From the NCBI GenBank assembly GCA_963971575.1, contig OZ020616.1, positions 59,550,525-59,614,524 on the forward strand: a stretch of DNA of 64,000 nucleotides. Reading direction: 5' to 3'. Of the stretch, positions 22,494 to 34,179 are shown in pieces. A model generated the notes under the pieces. It had not been told where the DNA came from and made no database searches. It saw only the letters and a list, made by a program, of their open reading frames with translations. The position numbers and the translations under genes are program-made. Source of the DNA: Liopterus haemorrhoidalis (lineage: Eukaryota > Arthropoda > Insecta > Coleoptera > Dytiscidae). Numbering within the stretch: position 1 is the first letter of the stretch; each line of letters begins with the position of its first letter.

Positions 22494-25400
22494 TCACGTG
22501 TCCGTCTCGGAGCCGGTGTCCTCGCCGTCGGCGGACTCCCCGGGCTCCCCCCCGCTCGCCACCGCCATCATCTGCCTCTGCTTGATCGCCGCCAGCCTCT
22601 GCTGAGTCACCTCCAAGTGGTGTTTGCGCCATTTGATCCTTCTGTTCTGGAACCACACCTAACCGACACAATTACAACAATTACCCAATATATGGCAAGC
22701 CGTTTTAACATTTATTATTAAGTTAGTGTCATAGGAATACTTCGAATTTCATTTACAAACATTTTCATGACATACGTACATTTTTCAACTAATTTCTATG
22801 AGAGTGGAATAAATTTAGTATTAAATGTTAAAACGGCTTGCCGTGTAAGCGCGCTGAATTAGTATTTATTGCATGTTAGACAAAATTAAATAATAAAAAT
22901 CTTTCACTCTCATAGAAATTAGTTGAAAACTGTTAGTATCTCATGAAAATGTTCGCAATTTTATTTTATATACATTGAAATTGGCCGTTTTAACATTTAA
23001 TATAAGATCATGTGTCATAGAAAATATTTATAAAATGTTCCTATCTCACAGAAATACTCCGAATTTCATTTACAGTGAAATACATTTACAAGCATTCTCA
23101 TGACATACGTACATTACGTACATTACGTACATTTGAAAAAATATTAATTTTAAAAATTATGTACTAAAGTCTGTTCCAAACGGTTAGGCGGAACTAGATT
23201 TTGGAATCTAGTTACTTTCATCGTTTAAATCATGCTTTTCGGCCGTTCTGTTTAAGCTTTGTAAATCCTAAATACAATAAACATTTTTTGGTTAAGGTTA
23301 ATATCATTTTAAAATGTCATTTTCTTTATATTTTGATTTTTTGTGTCGTACTTAATACAAACTTCCCATTTATTTATTTTTTTGTCATTAAAATATGTAA
23401 AAAAAATAATTTAATTTTGACATATGTTATTCGTTTCCATGGTATCTTTGTTGGAATTTTAAATTTTGACATTCCAACGTGAAAAATGAAATAACCTAAG
23501 CAAGGTCCCTTTTCATGACAACCTAAAAGAACGAAATTCCCATTTAGTTCCGCCTAACCGTTTGGAACAGACTGTATATATAAAAAGAGAGATTTGGCTA
23601 AAAGAGTTTAAACAAAGCAATAAAACAAATAATATATCTTCAGAGCTAAAGTTTCTTATTTAAATAATTATTGTAAATATAGTAAAAATTAATAATATAT
23701 GTATATATGAAGGTCTAAAAATTATATCAATAACTTCTTCTTTGGGCACAATCTCAAGGGCACAGTGTCAGATAACCTAAAAAATATATAACTGCGTAAA
23801 AACAAATTACATGGAGAATTTTCTCCATAAAATCTACGCCAAGAATATAAATAAAAGTCTAAATATGTAAATAATAACAAAATATATGAGAATAATTAAA
23901 TAATATAAATAATATATATTTCCAATTTATGACACTAAACATCTGTCAACTTGGACTAAAAACAATATTTTAACAGTGTAATAGGGATGACGATCTAAAC
24001 CAATCCGAAGCAAGGACAAACAGCTCCTATCTTCTTACACACATTTTTCTACTTTGAAATAGACCATAATTGAAAAATATACGTATGTCATGAAAATGTT
24101 TGTAAATGTATTTCATTGTAAATGAAATTCGAAGTATTTCTATGAGATAGGTAATAATTTGAAGAGGAACATTTGAGATAGGAACATTTTATAAATATTT
24201 TCTATGACACATGATCCTATTATTAAATGTTAAAACGGATTTCCATAAGGCTATTCTCACTTATCATTTACTTCAGTGACGGACTTTCGCCTTAGACATT
24301 TGTCTTGGGCCCGTAATTTTCAAGGCCCCGGATTTGGGAGGTGAGGACCTTTTTTTTTGCTCTTCAGTTGGATTTGGGAGGTGAAGTCCTTTTTTTTGCT
24401 CTTCACTTGGATTTAGGAGGTGAGGACCTTTTTTTTGCTCTTCACTTGAATTTGGGAGGCAAGGACTTTGTTTTTGTTTTTTTTTTAAAACATAAGTTGA
24501 GGGCCCGTAAATCAAAAATGTCTTGGGCCCAGCGAAGGCTTAATCCGCCACTGATTTACTTAGGTATAATAGAAAAATTGATGTGAAGTGTGAATATTCA
24601 CACATTTCAGGGTTTCGCAGGTATATAATAAGTGAAGGCGGTATGCTGAGTGTGTAGGACAAATTTTACTTTGTAGTAATCACGGCAAAATGAACGATAT
24701 TTTTAAAATAATTTATCGTCTGTTAATCATATAATAAGACTGGTTATTAAATTTACGCTCTTAAAATTTAAATACAACATTTGTCAAAATATAACTAGAA
24801 TTTTGACAAAATAATTTCAACATAATAAAAATGCAAAAAAAAAAAACAGAAAAAATAAAATTTACTCCGTACTCGAACTCAAAACCCTTCGTTTTCCAGC
24901 GCATTTTAGCTTACGACACCACTGACCCATTACGCCATCGTACGCCTTGCATGTGAGTGTCTTACATTGGTATAACTTTTGTACTTTGTGAACCAAAAAC
25001 CACAAAAAATGCGTTATTTTCCGAAAACATAATCTGATCAAAAATTCCTGTTGTACTATTTCGGTTCACACCAATATACATTACTTAGAATTTTTTTAGA
25101 TTTTTAGTTTAAACCATCTGGGCTACAGGGTGTGGGACAAAATTTTTTTTGCACAATTTTGGCAAAAATCTCATCAAAATAATTTATTTTGCAAAAATAA
25201 AAATTTGATCGTTAATCCACGTACTAAGGGCTTTCATTTGATACCCTACTCATAATTTAAAAAAAATATTTTTGTTTTCGATGAGCACATATTTGTTTAT
25301 ATTTTTAGGGGGGTATGTTTTTTAGATGTTTTAGTATTTTTCCTATGTGCGGGTCAAAGAGTTGTATAAGCATGCCAAATTTCAACTCTCTAGGTTTAGC

Positions 25401-28197
25401 CGTTTGGCTACAATTTTTACCGAACAGACAGACAGACAGACAGACAGACAGAGGACAAAATGACGGTATAAGGGTTTTTTGGTCATACCTACAAAACCCT
25501 AAAAAGAGTAGGCGAGGTAAGGGTAAGGGTAGTCCAGCTAGTTAATAATATAACTCACTTTGACTTGTGCCTCGGTGAGCTGTAAAGTATGCGCGAGGTA
25601 GAGCCTCTCCGGTCCGACCATGTACTGCTGCCTCTCGAACTCCGCCTCCAGTCTCTCCAGCTGCTCCGGGGTGAAGATGGTGCGCACCCTCTTGCTCTTG
25701 CTGGAGGAGTGCGGCGGGGGTTTCTTGAGCTGCGGCCCGCGGGCCACCGAGCCGCGGTACACTGTCGTCCCCCCGGACCCTCCCAGGTGCCGCACCGGCA
25801 GCCCGGACAGCCTGCCCTGCAGACGATCCGTCACACCCTGTACACACCGATAATGAACAGATTGCTTTACAAGCTTCCGGCCTCGCCACCTGATACCGCT
25901 TCTCAACATCACTGTGTCTAGCTAGGTATATGATATGACACCGCTATTGTGCTCGACTGCTAGACTTTGCAACCACAAACTCTTTCAGGAAGTGCAATAA
26001 GATTTTTAATCAAATCATAATGAACCAGAGGCGTATTCATTTCTGGATATGCCCCTGTCTGTTTACGTTAAAATTATCAACAAATATCAACAAATGTCTA
26101 CGAAGGATAATGGGAATCCACTGGCCTGACATAATCAACAACAAAGATCTTTGGCAGAAAACAGGGCAAACAGAAATAAGACAGGAAATACAGTTGCGAA
26201 AATGGAAGTGCGAAAATGGAAGTGTGGACTCAGACTGGAGACAGACAACATCACGAGACGAGCGTTCCAATGGAACCCTCAAGGAAAACGAAAGGTCGGA
26301 AGACCCAAGCTCGCATGGAGGCGAACAGTGGACAGAGAAATTAAAGATATGGGAAAGACCTGGGGTGAAATTAAGACCTTAACCCAGAACCGGACAAGAT
26401 GGCGATGTTTTGTAGAAGCCCTTTGCTCCTCTTGAGGAGTTCTAGGAACCAATATATATACGTTCAAAAATATAGTTATATCTAGGCAACCATCACTCCC
26501 CTAGGCATATCATGGTAAAAATAATTTAGTAGCATCTTTCCATTTTACAGTTGGCAATCCTGTACAGTGTTGCATAATTTTTCTGACATTTCGGCTTTCA
26601 TTAATATATGTTTATTGTTATTTTATTATACTTTATATCATACAATTATTTATTTTTGTATCATACCCGATGAACATATATGAGTTAAGTATCTAATACG
26701 GCCCGAGAAAAGATTTTTATTTTAAAAACGTGGTAACGTTGCATCACGAGATATTATTACGCATATTTAGATATGTGTAATGATAGATATTATTAAGGAT
26801 ATTTAAAAAATCAGCTGTGGCCACCACAGGACCGACCACCATCACAAAGTACTTGTATAAAATACATTCTAGCAGCGGAGTAGAAATAACTTTGCTTAAT
26901 ATTTTCTAACAGACATTTTTTCGAAATATTTTTCTGTTAAATATTCGCAAAAATCTTAAAATCGACACGAGTAAACTCCCATTTCTAGTCAACCGATTTT
27001 TACCAAAAGTTGATCAACTCGTGCCATTGATGTCAAAAGCTTAAATATGAAGTTTCATAAAAATCCTTTTAGCTGAATTTGCTCTGCACGTGTACACAGA
27101 CGGACGGACAGAGAGACAGACAGACAGACAGACAGTCAGACAGACAGACAGATTGACAGACAGACAGACGGACAGACAGACAGACCGACAGATATCATGC
27201 TAAAAATAGTGAAAAGGTTATGTAGGGACCTCAATTCGTGGAGATCCATCGAAATCTCGAAATGTCAAAATCGGTATGATCACAATACCTCGCTAATATA
27301 TGTTGGCGGTCGGTAAAAACACTGAAAGTTCATATTTTACGAATATAACACTAAATCTATCTTCATATTTTATATAAAAAAAAATACCGTATTAGCCCGA
27401 ATACCTATAACGTGATATTTTAACCAATTATTTTCTGTAAAAAATTGCTCTAAATTCAAGGTCTAGGTAATGAAATGTAATATGAACAACCCTTCTTATT
27501 AGTACACCTATGCCTCCACACCACCATAAGAAAGGTGAAAAAACAGTCTTATTGAAGTCAACTGATTACGATAAGTCCAGAATTACTGTAATGCTTGCCG
27601 TTACTGTTGATGGACAGAAGCTTCAACCTTACAATATATTGAAACGTAAAACAAAGCCCAAAGAAAAGCTGCATCCAGAATCTTTTTTTGGGCCCAACCA
27701 GACCCATGTTTCGGAGCCCTACACTTCCCTCTCAACAAGTTAAATTTAGAAGAGACATAAAGCTAAATTAATAACGGATATTAACAAAAATGAGATTATG
27801 AACTAGGAAGAAATTATTTTTTCACTACATCCACTTCTTGGTGCTCCCCCTGAAAGTAATTCTGCCGGCGCCTATGGCTCCCATTATTTTTCCAAATCTT
27901 GTCTTGGGCTAATTGCCAATTTCCAAATTATAACCATACTTAAAATTACAGAAAACTTTTTATCATTTTTTTTTTTTTATAAATTTACCTGATGTACACT
28001 TAAATTAACAACGGTTAGGTCCTGTGCAGTGTTTTGTTCCTGATCCTTGAGGCCCAGGATGGCGGCGATTGTGAAGCTCTTGCCCTGGGCCGCCGTAGCA
28101 GAAGTTCCAGCAACTGGATATTTTCCATGAACATCTGGAGCTGGTTCTTCAGGAGTTTGAGTACCATCTCCTTCAGAGATTCCTCCAGGATACTGTC
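22494..28197 (-). CDS. Not: Not/Noto-family homeobox transcription factor; 5' exon not found
   Basis: A homeodomain DNA-binding protein expected in the nucleus. Exons on the minus strand are 28197-27989, 25837-25559 and 22658-22494. The first enters in phase 1 and ends VHQ|gtaaat; it carries [11 protein letters not shown], an EH1-type Groucho-binding motif. The second follows acceptor TGTACAG and ends in the homeodomain at AQVK|gtgagt. The third resumes [12 protein letters not shown]. The homeodomain begins [18 protein letters not shown] and includes [13 protein letters not shown], matching the Not class (vertebrate Noto/floating head; Drosophila CG18599 is related). Recognition position 50 is Gln and 51 is Asn. 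The tail after the homeodomain is short and acidic (EDTGSETDT). The start codon exon is unidentified upstream of 28197. Family call strong; one-to-one orthology inferred. Confidence 0.9.
22690..23130. repeat. Fold-back repeat in a Not intron
   Basis: AACGGCTTGCC, AACTAATTTCTATGAGAGTG and TTCATGACATACGTACAT recur in direct and inverted form here and again at 24085-24240 (ATGTTAAAACGG, TTTCTATGAGATAGG). Probably a palindromic MITE family. Confidence 0.5.
23167..23574. mobile_element. CAGTCTG-family TA-target MITE, copy 3
   Basis: Ends AAGTCTGTTCCAAACGGTTA and TAACCGTTTGGAACAGACTG, TA on both sides. The paralogous repeat at about 15474 (GTACTATATATAAAA) is empty at this point. Confidence 0.9.
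24274..24553. mobile_element. hAT MITE carrying an internal minisatellite
   Basis: Ends CAGTGACGGACTTTCGCC and GGCTTAATCCGCCACTG, with exact 8-bp duplication ATTTACTT at 24266-24273 and 24554-24561. Inside are about four tandem units of GATTTGGGAGGTGAGGACC plus a T-run and CTCTTCACTT, period near 40-50 bases. Confidence 0.9.
24590..25512 (+). mobile_element. Family-B interspersed repeat with tRNA-like module
   Basis: Runs from TGTGAATATTCACACATTTC through CTGTTGTACTATTTCGGTTC to AGGGTTTTTTGGTCATACCT and ACAAAACCCTAAAAA, with a (CAGA)n tract at 25428-25452. At 24895-24957 the minus strand has A-box-like TGGCGTAATGGGTCAG and B-box-like GTTCGAGTAC spacing. Copies at 32.7, 36.5 and 51.2 kb. Lies in a Not intron. 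Confidence 0.65.
25559..25837 (-). CDS. Not: Not exon with the N-terminal three quarters of the homeodomain
   Basis: Phase 0 at both ends: [11 protein letters not shown] on entry and QVK|V on exit. It holds a basic, proline-rich linker ([13 protein letters not shown]) directly before the homeodomain. Splitting a homeodomain just before VWFQN is common. Overlapping open frames on both strands are shadows of its GC-rich codons. Confidence 0.9.
26020..26440 (+). pseudogene. Non-LTR retrotransposon fragment (reverse transcriptase C-terminal region)
   Basis: Two frames joined by a shift read [19 protein letters not shown] and then [40 protein letters not shown] and [15 protein letters not shown] before a stop. 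That ending is typical of insect LINE reverse transcriptase proteins. It is 5'-truncated and frame-shifted, and lies in a Not intron. Confidence 0.85.
26812..27318 (-). mobile_element. Family-A repeat, inverted copy
   Basis: Contains GGCCACCACAGGACCGACC, a long (CAGA)n tract at 27100-27190, and ends TATATGTTGGCGGTCGGTAA. Confidence 0.75.
27505..27745 (+). pseudogene. pogo/Tigger-type DDE transposase fragment
   Basis: The frame reads [40 protein letters not shown] and then loses homology. This is the start of the DDE endonuclease domain in pogo/Tigger/jerky transposases. It is a short remnant inside a Not intron. Confidence 0.75.
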
Positions 28198-28204
28198 CTA
28201 GGAA

Positions 28205-30380
28205 ATGGGAAAGGGGGGACGTATAATTATAGTGATGAATCATTGTTGAAGTGTTTTTGAGACACAAGACACTTAATTTTACATAATTTTTGGAATAAAT
28301 AAACAAATTTAACAACAAAACACTACACTGGTATAACACAAATATACACAATTCACAGATATTTTTTTATTTTAATTTTAAAAGTAATTCCACTAAAATG
28401 AACTAATAAAAGCCCTTATAAAGCTCTTATATGTATATTTCACTGTTATTTAATTGTTTAATTCACTAGTTTTAGCAAATTTGTGAGTTAATTTTTGGTT
28501 TTATTCCGAGAGAAATGTTCAGTTGCACCTGATTGTATCTGTGATGAAGATGCGCTTGGCAGAGATTACGGCACTGCGTGCCTCCGGGGAGAGGGGCGGT
28601 TGGTTTGTGGGGCGGCAGATGAGCAGGAACGCCTACTGTCTGCCCCCGACCTCGTCATACCCTCCCCCACCTCACTCCCTGAGGTACACCACCAAAACCT
28701 GCAGTCAATATTTGCTACTATAAAAATCTGGATTTTTATTTGGTTGTCCGTGATTTTTAACAAGGGGTTCCTAGGATTTTTAATTTATCTGGTTTAATTA
28801 AAAGTTCAGTTGCATAATTATTTAACTATACAGATTTTTTACTTTTTAACAGAACACGATAAATATATTTTATTTGTCAAAATACTTTTGTGGATTCTAG
28901 GTGTGCTCACTATGACTCAAAACCAGAATTGAAGAGCAGCCTATATGTGATTTTGTTTGACTGCACACTTTTGTCCTAAGGTCCTAAAGGGCTTCAAAAC
29001 GAAATGGCTTGCACTTCCTAAGGTCCTAAAGTGCTTTTTTCTACCTAGATAAAAAATAGGACCCTCCTTAGTTGACGCCTTTTTGATCCGTGTATTAGTT
29101 TTGTAAATTTGTAAATATTGCATTTTTGAAAGACCGTATCTCAAAATCTACATGAGATAGAGACTTGCGGTTGAAATTTTTGAAATCCTGAGATCCTAAA
29201 GGGCCTAAGAACTCATTATGAAACAACTCTAAAAAAAAAATTTTTTTTGCAGAATTTTTTATTTGTTAACTTTTTTTGAAATTTCAATAAATTCTAACTT
29301 AAGAATAATAAAATATAGAGAACTGTGGTTTGAAATTTTGAAATCTTCGAATATTGTTTAGTCTGGAAAAAAAATGGGGCCTTAATAACTCGACCTTTTA
29401 CAATAAATACGAATCATCAAAAAAACCTTTAAAAATGGTTAAAAATCGAAAAAATCGTAAGGGGTACCCCTTACGAGTTTTCAAGAAAATTTTTTTCTCT
29501 CTGATATGCTTCAAAATGTGTATACTTATGTATTTTGAGTCGTAGATCTCAAAAATAATCACCATTTTTAGTTACGGTTTACCGTTTTTGAATAAATTTA
29601 ATAAAACCTGCAGAAAATGACCATATTTCAAAAAATACATATGAGAGGGCGCTTTAAATATATTTTATAGACTCCCCACCCTAAATTTGGTCTATGTAGG
29701 TACAAATTAAAAAAAAGTTGGTAAATTTTGCCTGAGAAAATAACATAGAACGATGACAGTGTCTCACTACTCAGCAAAAAAATCATTCTCGTAAAATTCA
29801 TTCTCAGTTTGGTTAAAATGTTACAGTTAAATTTTTCATTAAAAAAGAAAATAAAAAGTTCACTATTTTTAACTAAATTACGTAAATCTTCATTTATTCA
29901 GATAGTGTTATTTTTATGAAATATTACTTTTTCAGTGTTAAAATTAACACTGCTTTAACACTATTTATTTTCTAACACTATAGTTTAGGCTGGTTTAGGT
30001 TTAGACTTTAAATTTGTTATAACTTTCTTTTGACAAAAGGGCAAGCAATATTAAATCAGAGAAAAGCACAAAAATTTTGTGTTTAAGTGGAAATGCAATT
30101 TTCCCTATGACCGGAAAGCGTGCAGGGGTTTAGTACTATCCCTGTTTTGTTGTCACAGGGTAAATATTCTTTCCTCCAAAAGGCATGCTGTATGAAATCG
30201 GAGACCAAAAACTGTCATGAGCTCCCGGTCTATAAACTCCATAGGTTTTGGAAAGTACCCCTGAACCCTGGTAACCAATTATGATACTAATCATTTAGTT
30301 GGACATAATTATTCGATATATTTTGGTTAGTTTATAATGTGAGTGAAATTTGAACATTATTATGAACGTGTCGGACAGGT
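28205..30380. other. AT-rich stretch upstream of the visible Not exons, with one exon-like block
   Basis: Apart from the block at 28523-28679 I see no gene. 28880-29700 is AT-rich with a repeated GGTCCTAAAG motif (28978-29030). 30000-30235 is a GACCGGGAGCTC-family fragment ending CATGAGCTCCCGGTC. Confidence 0.45.
28523..28679 (+). CDS. Exon-like open block of unknown gene
   Basis: A GC-rich block bounded by acceptor GAAATGTTCAG (ending 28522) and donor CTGAG|GTACACC is open in one plus-strand frame (LHLIVSVMKMRLAEITALRA, then SGERGGWFVGRQMSRNAYCL, then a Pro/Ser-rich end) with G or C at most third positions. I recognise no domain. The minus strand also offers splice-like sites (TGACTGCAG near 28700; CAATCAG|GTGCAA near 28527) but its frames carry stops. 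It may belong to an unseen gene or be fortuitous. Confidence 0.35.
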
Positions 30381-30625
30381 TTCGTCTATGATGCTCTTCC
30401 CTCCTCTCCTCGTCCCTCTTTCCTCCTCCATCCGTCCTGCTGTGTAACAACATCATCAGACAGACAATGGCGAGTGTGAGAGGGACGAGGGACGCCTTTC
30501 TCTACTATTGGTTCGTTGGGAGCGTCGGCACGCCCCAGCCAGGCACCGGCGCAACACAGCGACGCCCTGACTAGCGTCCCGACGCATCCATGAACGACCG
30601 GCATTTTTAATCATGTTTTAATTTT
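30380..30625. other. GC-rich unique block, possible regulatory region or 5' UTR exon
   Basis: Pyrimidine-rich CCCTCCTCTCCTCGTCCC, then GC-rich sequence with CCAAT on the minus strand (ATTGG at about 30508). The minus frame 30386-30604 has no domain. Its position about 2.2 kb upstream of the first visible Not exon would suit a promoter or 5' exon of that gene; this is inference. Confidence 0.3.
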
Positions 30626-31008
30626 GTTACTAATCATCTTTAGGGTTTTTTATTTTTAAGGGGATGTGGTTAAGATGGACGATTACAGACGGGGACGGGA
30701 AAGGGGCTTGGTTCGCATCTTGGTTTTATTTTTTGTTTTTGACGGCTTTATTAAATTAAGTTTGTAATTTCTCAGAACGTTTATACATTCATTTTAAATT
30801 GAGATGGAGATTATATTATAAAAATCTAAAAAACCTAATTTTCTGTTTTATTAATATTAGCGTTTTTATGAAGAATTGTAAAGGACTAGCTGGCGTGCCC
30901 GTACTGCTTACGATTTTTGTTAAAAACAAGTGATTATGATAAATTCTAATAATAATTTCTAAATCGTTATAAGTTATTATGATAACTGATAAATCTCAAG
31001 TGAATAGT

Positions 31009-31380
31009 CCCAGCAAACATTTTTATACGGGCCAGTACTGGTAAAGCACATACTTCCCGGCATTGAAAGTAATGGGCCAGTACCCCGGTGTCCCCGTGGC
31101 CGTTACTGGCCCATTGATGTATCAGTTGCTGGCCCAGCAACGGTAAAGTGCAAAATAATCGCATTAGTTGCAAGATTTATTTCTAATGGTTTTAAGTAAA
31201 AAGTATGAGTGAAGAAGAGTGCTTATAAAATGCTGGTAAAGTACTTCGTATAGGCGGAATGCGAAATACAAATGTGAAGTACATTATTAATACTGGCGTT
31301 GCACTTACTTTTGGTGCCAGTAATTTACCAGCATAAAAGCAGTTTGCCAGCATTCGGCCGTTAGTTGAATGTTTGCTGGG
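31009..31380. mobile_element. MITE with CCCAGCAAACAT ends
   Basis: CCCAGCAAACAT at the left is inverted at the right as ATGTTTGCTGGG. Internal GGGCCAGTA and CCAGTAATTTACCAGCA motifs recur. No coding capacity. Confidence 0.75.
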
Positions 31381-31990
31381 GTAGCACTCCCCATAGTCCC
31401 CAAATATTCATCTTATTGAACAGAAAATAAATGTTTCTCCATCACAAAAAAATATTCTTTTATATATATTTGATGATAAGTAAATAATAAGAGATATTAC
31501 AAGATTTTAGTTCTAGGTTGTTCCCTCGTAACTCTCCAAATATTTATCCAATTAAAAAAATGTATAGAATAGGATTTTTTTTTCTTATAAACAATTTTTG
31601 TCATACATTTTTGCTGTTCACAATAAGGGAGATATTTTAAAAGATAAGTTTTAGGATGCCCCTTTACTCCCCAAATATTCACCTAAGTGAAAAAATATCA
31701 TAAAAAAAAATAATTTTTTATTGTAAACAATTTTTGTTATACACATTTTTCTGTTAAGTCAATAATAAGGAAGATATTAACAGTTTTCTAGTAAACAGTT
31801 TTAACTCCGAAACATCCCCTTAGAATTAAAATTTTGAGATGCCAAATAGCCTATGTTCGAATCCTGGTTTTGTCCTATCATCATACTAAATTTCGTTAAA
31901 ATATATCCAGACGTTTAAGTGTGAATCTCTGTCAAATAGACAGAAACTCTTGTAGAAACAGACAGACAGACACCACTTGATTTTTTGCGG
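31381..31990. repeat. About three diverged tandem units of roughly 140-150 bases
   Basis: CCCCAAATATTCA, a short A-rich run, AATAAGRGAGATATT and a TTAGG-type linker repeat at about 31390-31500, 31535-31650 and 31670-31790. The segment ends at a (CAGA) tract near 31960. Confidence 0.5.
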
Positions 31991-31999
31991 TTATCGTCT

Positions 32000-32690
32000 T
32001 ATAAACATCTGAAACGCAGAAACCAAATATGGGGCTGTAAAATAAGAGATATAGCCTCCGCAGTTTTATTAATATAAATTGTGAGAGACTGCAAGTATAG
32101 AGATGTTAAGTGTGCCGCAGGATGTTTATTGAGAGCCTTTGTCCTGTACGTGCGGATGTCCTGCTCTAATGGACCACAAACAAAGGATTCCAAAGGACAT
32201 TCCTGGGCGCATGTCCTTTATAAGTTCATCCTTACAACCGCAATCTTCGTCTTGTACAATGATGCCCTTGCATACATGAACTTTACCGAAACATTCACTA
32301 CCTACCTACCACTATAAGGCCCTAACTTACCCATTCAAAATATTTTTTTTAATCATTATTTTATACATTATAATTTAATACGTCATTATTTTTGCAGAAC
32401 AATATTATTTTGCAGGTTAATTTTGAAAATTTTACTTTAATAATCGTTATTATGGCAAGTAACATAGCAATAAGTGTGTATGCCATATCTAAATGGTTTG
32501 AAGGAACAATATGTTGTTTTTATTTTATCCATTATTGTTTTTCATTTTCATCTGTCAAAAAAAGAAAAAATTTGCAATTAAGAATGTAGCTGTAATGGTT
32601 ACAATTTGGAGCAAAACAATACACCATTATGCATTCTAAAACAAAATATTAATGATTACTTAGTGTTAATTAAATAAATACTAAAGATAT
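32000..32690. other. Gene-free stretch
   Basis: 32080-32310 has mixed composition and an open frame of 78 codons without recognisable domain; 32320-32690 is AT-rich. Nothing supported. Confidence 0.4.
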
Positions 32691-33660
32691 TCGAAAAAAA
32701 AATATTTTTTTATAATTCTGAGTAGGGTATCAAATGAAAGCCCTTGGTACGTGGATTAACGATCAAATTTTTATGTTTGCAAAATAAATTATTTTGAAGC
32801 GATTTTTGCCAATATTGTGCAAAAAATTTTTTGTCCCACACTCTGTAGCCCAGATGCTTTAAACTAAAAATCTGAAAAAAATCTAAGTAATGTACATTAG
32901 TGTGAACCGGAATAGTACAACAGGAATTTTTGATCAGATTATGTTTTTGGAAAAAAACGCATTTTTTATGTTTTTTTGCTATTAATGTACACAAGTTATA
33001 GCTTTGTAACACACTACACTGGCTTGGTGCAGTGGTTTGGACGCTGGCTTCTCACCCAACTAAATCGATCCGAAAGGGATCGAACCCTGCGAGAATTGCC
33101 GGTCGCTATGGCGTAGTGGTCAGCTCATTTGACTACCAACCATGGGGGCTCGGGTTCAAATCCCGGTTATGGCATGGAAATTTTCTCAAACAAAAATTGT
33201 GACAATATTAGACAATATTATTTTTTGTTTTTTTTTTTGAATTTTTATATTGTTTAAATTATTTTTTCAAAATTCTAGTTAAATTTTGGCAAATATTGCA
33301 TTTAATTTTTAAAAGCGTAAATTTAATAACCAGTGGAAATTGTTTAAATTATAATTTAATTTTGTTTCAATGTACAAGAAATCAGAGGGGTGGATAACAA
33401 CCAATGGAAGCCATAGGCGCAATTTTTAAAACTCTTAATGAACATTGCTATGTAAAAAAAAAAAAAAATACTGCACATATTTAGAAACCTAAATATTGGT
33501 ATTAGGCGTTCGAATTAAAATGAACAAAAAAAAATATTTTAATATAAAATTTGTTTTGGCATCCCAAATAATCTTCATTCACTTACTGAATACCTGCAAA
33601 ACCCTGAAATGTGTGAAAATTCACACTTCACATCAATTTTTTTTTATTATTTTCAAATAA
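32690..33660 (-). mobile_element. Family-B repeat with two tRNA-like modules
   Basis: Shares GATCAGATTATG, CAACAGGAATTTTTGATC and AATTCACACTTCACATC with the other family-B copies. Between about 33012 and 33180 two tRNA-like segments lie in tandem: TTGGTGCAGTGGTTTGGACG with GATCGAACCCT, then ATGGCGTAGTGGTCAGC with GGTTCAAATCCC. Acceptor stems do not pair well, so these are RNA polymerase III promoter-like modules rather than tRNA genes. Confidence 0.6.
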
Positions 33661-33741
33661 GAGCTGCAGCTCCGCAGCGCGTAGTGAGGAGCCGAAACTG
33701 ATTTGTACTTAAATTATATATGATCCTTAATCAGAGAGGTA

Positions 33742-34149
33742 CAGTCTGTTCCAAACGGTTAGGCGGAACTAAATGGGAATTTCGTTCTTTTAGGTTGTCA
33801 TGAAAAGAGACCTTGCTTGGGTTATTTCATTTTTCACGTTGGAATGTCAAAATATAAAATTCCAATGAAGATACCATGGAAACGAATGACATATGTCATA
33901 ATTAATTTTTTTTTTTACATATTTTAATGACAAAAAAAATTAATAAATGGGAAGTTTGTATTAAGAATGACACAAAAAATCAAAATATAAAGAAAATTAC
34001 ATTTTAAAATAATATTAACCTTAACCAAAAAATGTTTATTGTAAGTAGGATTTACAAAGCTTAAACAAAACGGTTAAAAAGCACGATTTAAACGATGAAA
34101 GTAACTAGATTCCAAAATCTAGTTCCGCCTAACCGTTTGGAACAGACTT
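33742..34149. mobile_element. CAGTCTG-family TA-target MITE, copy 4
   Basis: Ends CAGTCTGTTCCAAACGGTTA and TAACCGTTTGGAACAGACTT with flanking TA. Confidence 0.9.
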
Positions 34150-34179
34150 TACATACATGTGTGTTTGATCTACCTGTGC

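Noticed and set aside
25542..25921. Other open frames over the homeobox exon
   Set aside because: Shadows of GC-rich codons; only the minus frame with the homeodomain makes sense.
27085..27195. Regular CAGACAGA spacing that could suggest a CRISPR-like array
   Set aside because: It is a simple tetranucleotide microsatellite inside a family-A transposon in a eukaryotic genome.
33095..33180. Possible tRNA gene
   Set aside because: A- and B-box motifs are present but the acceptor stem does not pair and the segment lies in a dispersed repeat; kept as a tRNA-like module.
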